Below are positions 6,748 through 9,536 of a DNA stretch of 9,536 nucleotides, one piece after another. The notes below the pieces were generated by a model. That model was not told where the DNA came from. It ran no database searches and saw only the letters and a list, made by a program, of their open reading frames with translations. Position 1 is the first letter of the stretch; each line of letters opens with the position of its first letter. The DNA is from Leclercia sp. UBA7405 (GTDB taxonomy: Bacteria > Pseudomonadota > Gammaproteobacteria > Enterobacterales > Enterobacteriaceae), in the NCBI GenBank assembly GCA_002469605.1, contig DKMV01000216.1:432-9967 (forward strand), written 5' to 3'. Made by a program: the position numbers and the translations under genes.

Positions 6748-7270
6748 CAAAGGCCTCCTGTTGGGCCAGGGCATAGTTAAATTCCCAGCACCCCGGGGAG
6801 GCCAGGCGCATCTCGCCTGCGGGCTTCAGGGTGAAGCCGGGGAGCAATTTCAGGGACTTTTCCACCCCACTCAGGGCGCCGGGGGTGGCGGCGCACCCCG
6901 AGAGATAAAGAACGGACTGCTGAAAGCGCAGCCGGGTCAGCCACGCCCGGGCCGGAAGGGCATCGGCCAGCGCCGTCAGCAGGGGCTGCCAGGCGCGGGT
7001 CGCCGCTTTTTGCTGCTCCCATAGCGCCTGCTGCTGACGCTGGAGCCGCAGTGCCAGCCACTCTTTTTTGCGCCGCTCAATAGCCTGGCGTAGCGCCTGG
7101 TCGCTATCGTGCCACTGACGTATCTCTTTTTGCGTAACGCGATGCTGCGCCCGCTCATTCAGCGCCAGGCAGAGCACCAGCGACAGGGAGGCGCAATACA
7201 GCAGCCCCCAGAGGCGTAGACAGCGGCGCTGCTGGTCCTGGCGCCATGGCAGGAGGTTAGCCGCTCTCAT
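6731..7270 (-). CDS. hofN: HofN, PilN-like inner-membrane protein
   Basis: HofN is the PilN-like partner of HofM and HofO (ComB in Haemophilus). The 179-residue protein matches the E. coli length. A short N-terminal cytoplasmic peptide (MRAANLLPWR, comparable to the conserved PilN N-terminus that binds PilM) comes before a transmembrane helix (about 20-37). A charged region rich in Gln, Arg and Glu with coiled-coil character (about 40-92) follows, then a periplasmic domain starting near LPARAWLTRLRF (105-116). The start codon overlaps the hofM stop as ATGA and has only a weak purine-rich site, which points to translational coupling. Membership is inferred from order, length and topology as well as residue similarity. 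Confidence 0.92.
   Translation of the reverse strand: MRAANLLPWRQDQQRRCLRLWGLLYCASLSLVLCLALNERAQHRVTQKEIRQWHDSDQALRQAIERRKKEWLALRLQRQQQALWEQQKAATRAWQPLLTALADALPARAWLTRLRFQQSVLYLSGCAATPGALSGVEKSLKLLPGFTLKPAGEMRLASPGCWEFNYALAQQEAFDAEPS
6754..6759 (-). promoter_or_regulatory. hofO ribosome binding site
   Basis: A perfect AGGAGG six bases before the ATG at 6747, inside the 3' end of hofN. It decides the hofO start. Confidence 0.8.
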
Positions 7271-8049
7271 AGCTCGCGCCCGCCCATAGCCAGCGCAAGC
7301 GCGACGCTGAAGGCCGGGCCATCTTCAGGCAGCGGTGGCTGGCAGAAGGCGAGCGTGCCCCAGGGGTCGAACTGCCCCGCTTCGCACCAGGCGATCTCCT
7401 CCGGGCGCAGTGCCAGCAGCGCGGCCAGCTGTTCGGGCGTATCCGCCTCTTTCAGAGCGCGCCTGCCCCACTGGTGGCGCATTGCCCATAGCCACTGATT
7501 CGTATCGCGCCAGGCTATGCACTGGGCGGGTAATGCCACGTGCGGCAGCAGGTGCGCCAGCGCGCCGGCATCGGGGGTGATGGCCGCCAGCCGCAGGCGC
7601 AAAGCCGCGGCCAGATCCAGTAGGGTAGCAATCTCTCTGTTTTGCGCGGCGGTAACGTGAAAGGCGCTGCTGAAGGTGTCCTCGACGTAATCGAAGCGCA
7701 GTGCATCGGGCGCCATCTCCAGCTCCCGACCTATCGCCGAGCCGATCCACGCCGCCCGTTCGCTCTCGCGCAGGGTTAAGGCGGGACGCGCCAGCGTTTT
7801 CTGAAAGGTGCGGATGGCCGGAAAGGCGAGATGAATGTGGTGATGGTGCGGGAGCGTTTTGCGCCACTCCCTGAGATCTTTAGCCAGCCGTTCAGGCTGG
7901 AGAATTTGCCCGTCGCGGATGATGCCAGGCGCCAGCGGGATCGCCCACCAGCGGCGTAGTTCCCATCCTGACCTCTGGCGCACCAGCGCAACGGCCAGCA
8001 TTCTATCCTGTTGAATATGCAGGCCTGTATGCCATGTTTTGAAAGCCAT
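7267..8049 (-). CDS. hofM: HofM, PilM-like cytoplasmic protein
   Basis: HofM is the first gene of the hof operon and the PilM-like component (ComA in Haemophilus). PilM proteins have an actin-like fold and dock at the cytoplasmic face on the PilN tail. The 260-residue protein (E. coli 259) starts MAFKTWHTGLHIQQDRM and has no signal peptide or membrane helix, in keeping with a cytoplasmic place. WAIPLAPGIIRDGQI (35-49) fits the PilM pattern in which an early strand precedes a GxIxxG turn. AAITPDAGALAHL lies in the second half. Classical ATP-binding motifs are not obvious. AAGGAG lies ten bases before the ATG at 8049. It is divergent from mrcA with 120 bases between them. In E. coli this operon is under CRP and Sxy control. 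Confidence 0.93.
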   Translation of the reverse strand: MAFKTWHTGLHIQQDRMLAVALVRQRSGWELRRWWAIPLAPGIIRDGQILQPERLAKDLREWRKTLPHHHHIHLAFPAIRTFQKTLARPALTLRESERAAWIGSAIGRELEMAPDALRFDYVEDTFSSAFHVTAAQNREIATLLDLAAALRLRLAAITPDAGALAHLLPHVALPAQCIAWRDTNQWLWAMRHQWGRRALKEADTPEQLAALLALRPEEIAWCEAGQFDPWGTLAFCQPPLPEDGPAFSVALALAMGGREL

Positions 8050-8109
8050 GTTTCACGATCTCCTTATCAGCCTCAGGGATGACGGCTATATCAATGATCC
8101 AGGCTTGCC

Positions 8110-8115
8110 TTTATA
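8110..8115 (-). promoter_or_regulatory. Possible hofM -10 element facing the mrcA -10
   Basis: The minus strand reads TATAAA (five of six to TATAAT), but I see no good -35 at 16-18 bases. It overlaps the + strand TATACT, so the two genes may share a symmetrical promoter core. A CRP/Sxy-dependent hofM promoter would not need a strong -35. Confidence 0.3.
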
Positions 8116-8117
8116 CT
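8112..8117 (+). promoter_or_regulatory. Probable mrcA -10 element
   Basis: TATACT (five of six) lies 52 bases before the mrcA GTG. The -35 region at proper spacing (around 8089-8094) is poor, and there is no TG extension. This is the best -10 in the 120-base intergenic region on this strand. Confidence 0.45.
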
Positions 8118-8169
8118 ACCGCGCGATTGTTTAGAAACTGCCCAGGTCCAACTTAATGGGAAATCTCCG

Positions 8170-9536
8170 GTGAAGTTCGTAAAGTATTTATTGATCCTTG
8201 CAGTCTGTTGCATTCTGCTTGGAGCAGGCTCGATTTTTGGTTTGTACAAATATATAGAGCCCCAGTTACCTGATGTTGCCGCGCTGCGCGATGTGCGACT
8301 CCAGATCCCCATGCAGGTCTTTAGCGCCGATGGCGAACTTATCGCCCAGTACGGCGAGAAGCGTCGTATCCCGCTGACCCTGAATCAGATCCCGCCCGAA
8401 ATGGTGAAAGCCTTTATCGCCACGGAAGACAGCCGCTTTTATGAGCATCACGGCGTCGATCCGGTGGGGATTTTCCGTGCTGCAAGCGTGGCCTTGTTCT
8501 CCGGCCATGCTTCTCAGGGGGCGAGTACCATTACCCAGCAGCTGGCGCGTAACTTCTTCCTCAGCCCTGAAAAGACGCTGATACGTAAGATCAAAGAGGT
8601 GTTCCTCGCGATCCGTATTGAGCAGCTGCTGAATAAAGATGAGATCCTCGAGCTCTACCTGAATAAGATCTACCTTGGCTACCGCGCTTACGGCGTGGGC
8701 GCCGCGGCGCACGTCTATTTCGGTAAGTCCGTCGACCAGCTGACCTTAAGCGAAATGGCGACCATTGCCGGCCTGCCGAAAGCGCCCTCCACCTTTAACC
8801 CGCTCTACTCGCTGGATCGCGCCACCGCCCGTCGTAACGTGGTGTTGTCGCGTATGCTGAGCGAAGGCTACATCAGCCAGACCCAGTACGATCAGGCACG
8901 CAGCGAGGTGATTGATGCCAATTACCATGCCCCGGAAATCGCCTTCTCCGCCCCCTATCTCACCGAGATGGTGCGCCAGGAGATGGTCTCCCGCTACGGC
9001 GAGCAGGCCTATGAAGATGGGTATCGCGTTTACACCACCATTAACCGCCGGGTGCAGCAGGGTGCCCAGCAGGCGGTGCGTAACAACGTGCTGGATTACG
9101 ATATGCGCCACGGCTATCGCGGCCCGTCTAACGTGCTATGGAAGGTGGGTGAAACGGCCTGGAACAGCAAGAAGATTACCGATTCGCTGAAAGCTTTGCC
9201 GGGCTACGGTCCGCTGGTTGCGGCGGTGGTCACCAGCGCCAATCCGCAGGAGGCCACGGCGATGCTGGCCGATGGCACCTCGGTGTCACTGCGTATGGAA
9301 GGGGTACGCTGGGCGCGTCCGTACCGTTCCGACACCCAGCAGGGACCAACCCCGCGCAGGGTGACCGACGCCGTGCAGGCCGGGCAGCAGATTTGGGTGC
9401 GTCAGGTGGGCGATAGCTGGTGGCTGGCCCAGGTGCCGGACGTGAACTCCGCCCTGGTCTCTATCGATCCGCACAACGGTGCGGTGCTGGCGCTGGTGGG
9501 CGGCTTCGACTTTAACCAGAGCAAGTTTAACCGTGC
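8170..9536 (+). CDS. mrcA: Penicillin-binding protein 1A (partial, N-terminal 455 codons)
   Basis: PBP1a is a bifunctional class A penicillin-binding protein that polymerises lipid II into glycan strands and cross-links the peptides, mainly for side-wall growth. The protein begins MKFVKYLLILAVCCILLGAG, a membrane anchor (about 5-27). The GT51 glycosyltransferase domain follows (about 55-225). It shows the catalytic Glu86 in EDSRFYEHHGVD, motif 2 GASTITQQLARNFF (117-130), RKIKE (139-143), and KDEILELYLNKIYLG (156-170). A linker and OB-like domain fill about 250-420. The frame runs to the right edge in VGGFDFNQSKFNR, so the transpeptidase SxxK serine lies just beyond the window. The start is GTG at 8170, agreeing with the known E. 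coli N-terminus. The Shine-Dalgarno is weak (GGGA). A six-codon ORF ends across this start. It is divergent from the hof operon. Confidence 0.97.
   Translation, partial: MKFVKYLLILAVCCILLGAGSIFGLYKYIEPQLPDVAALRDVRLQIPMQVFSADGELIAQYGEKRRIPLTLNQIPPEMVKAFIATEDSRFYEHHGVDPVGIFRAASVALFSGHASQGASTITQQLARNFFLSPEKTLIRKIKEVFLAIRIEQLLNKDEILELYLNKIYLGYRAYGVGAAAHVYFGKSVDQLTLSEMATIAGLPKAPSTFNPLYSLDRATARRNVVLSRMLSEGYISQTQYDQARSEVIDANYHAPEIAFSAPYLTEMVRQEMVSRYGEQAYEDGYRVYTTINRRVQQGAQQAVRNNVLDYDMRHGYRGPSNVLWKVGETAWNSKKITDSLKALPGYGPLVAAVVTSANPQEATAMLADGTSVSLRMEGVRWARPYRSDTQQGPTPRRVTDAVQAGQQIWVRQVGDSWWLAQVPDVNSALVSIDPHNGAVLALVGGFDFNQSKFNR

Noticed and set aside
6747..6774. Earlier hofO start at 6774
   Set aside because: The ATG at 6747 has a perfect AGGAGG six bases upstream. 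The earlier one does not.
6404..7024. 206-codon + strand frame across hofO and hofN
   Set aside because: It spans two genes on the opposite strand and has no recognisable domains. It is explained by few stop codons in G+C-rich DNA.
8266..8712. 148-codon minus strand frame inside mrcA
   Set aside because: Antisense to the conserved glycosyltransferase domain. Long antisense frames are usual over such codon-biased genes.

Overview
The window is a chromosomal housekeeping segment from a member of the Enterobacteriaceae. The gene order mrcA > < hofM-hofN-hofO-hofP-hofQ-aroK-aroB-damX-dam-rpe is the one known from Escherichia coli. The encoded proteins are close to their E. coli counterparts in length and motifs (AroB 362 aa, AroK 173 aa, DamX 427 aa, HofN 179 aa). 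Divergence at many positions, a G+C-rich hof block and some gene-end differences suggest a relative such as an Enterobacter-like genus rather than E. coli itself. The genus is inference only. There are no insertion sequences, prophage genes, CRISPR arrays, tRNAs or rRNAs.

Layout: mrcA (penicillin-binding protein 1A) is the only + strand gene. It starts at 8170 with GTG and runs off the right edge before its transpeptidase active site. A 120-base divergent intergenic region separates it from hofM. The five hof genes (8049 down to 4747, minus strand) form a tight operon in which every neighbouring pair overlaps. They encode the envelope-spanning PilMNOP-like platform and PilQ-like secretin that, in E. 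coli, are linked to using external DNA as a nutrient.

A 298-base gene-free stretch (4449-4746) carries two good sigma70-type promoter candidates, a leader hairpin and a possible small leader ORF. It feeds the second minus-strand operon: aroK and aroB (shikimate pathway), damX (SPOR-domain division protein), dam (GATC adenine methylase) and rpe (pentose-phosphate epimerase, cut by the left edge at codon 162). A hairpin with a short T run lies between aroB and damX. Another hairpin lies just before dam.

I found no wholly new system. The observations most worth checking are around dam: no usable Shine-Dalgarno, a leader hairpin, an A8 homopolymer in codons 2-4, and a C-terminus ending about eight residues early. 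Others are the face-to-face -10 elements between mrcA and hofM, a tiny ORF overlapping the mrcA start, and the aroK leader with an aromatic-containing 19-residue ORF overlapping a hairpin.
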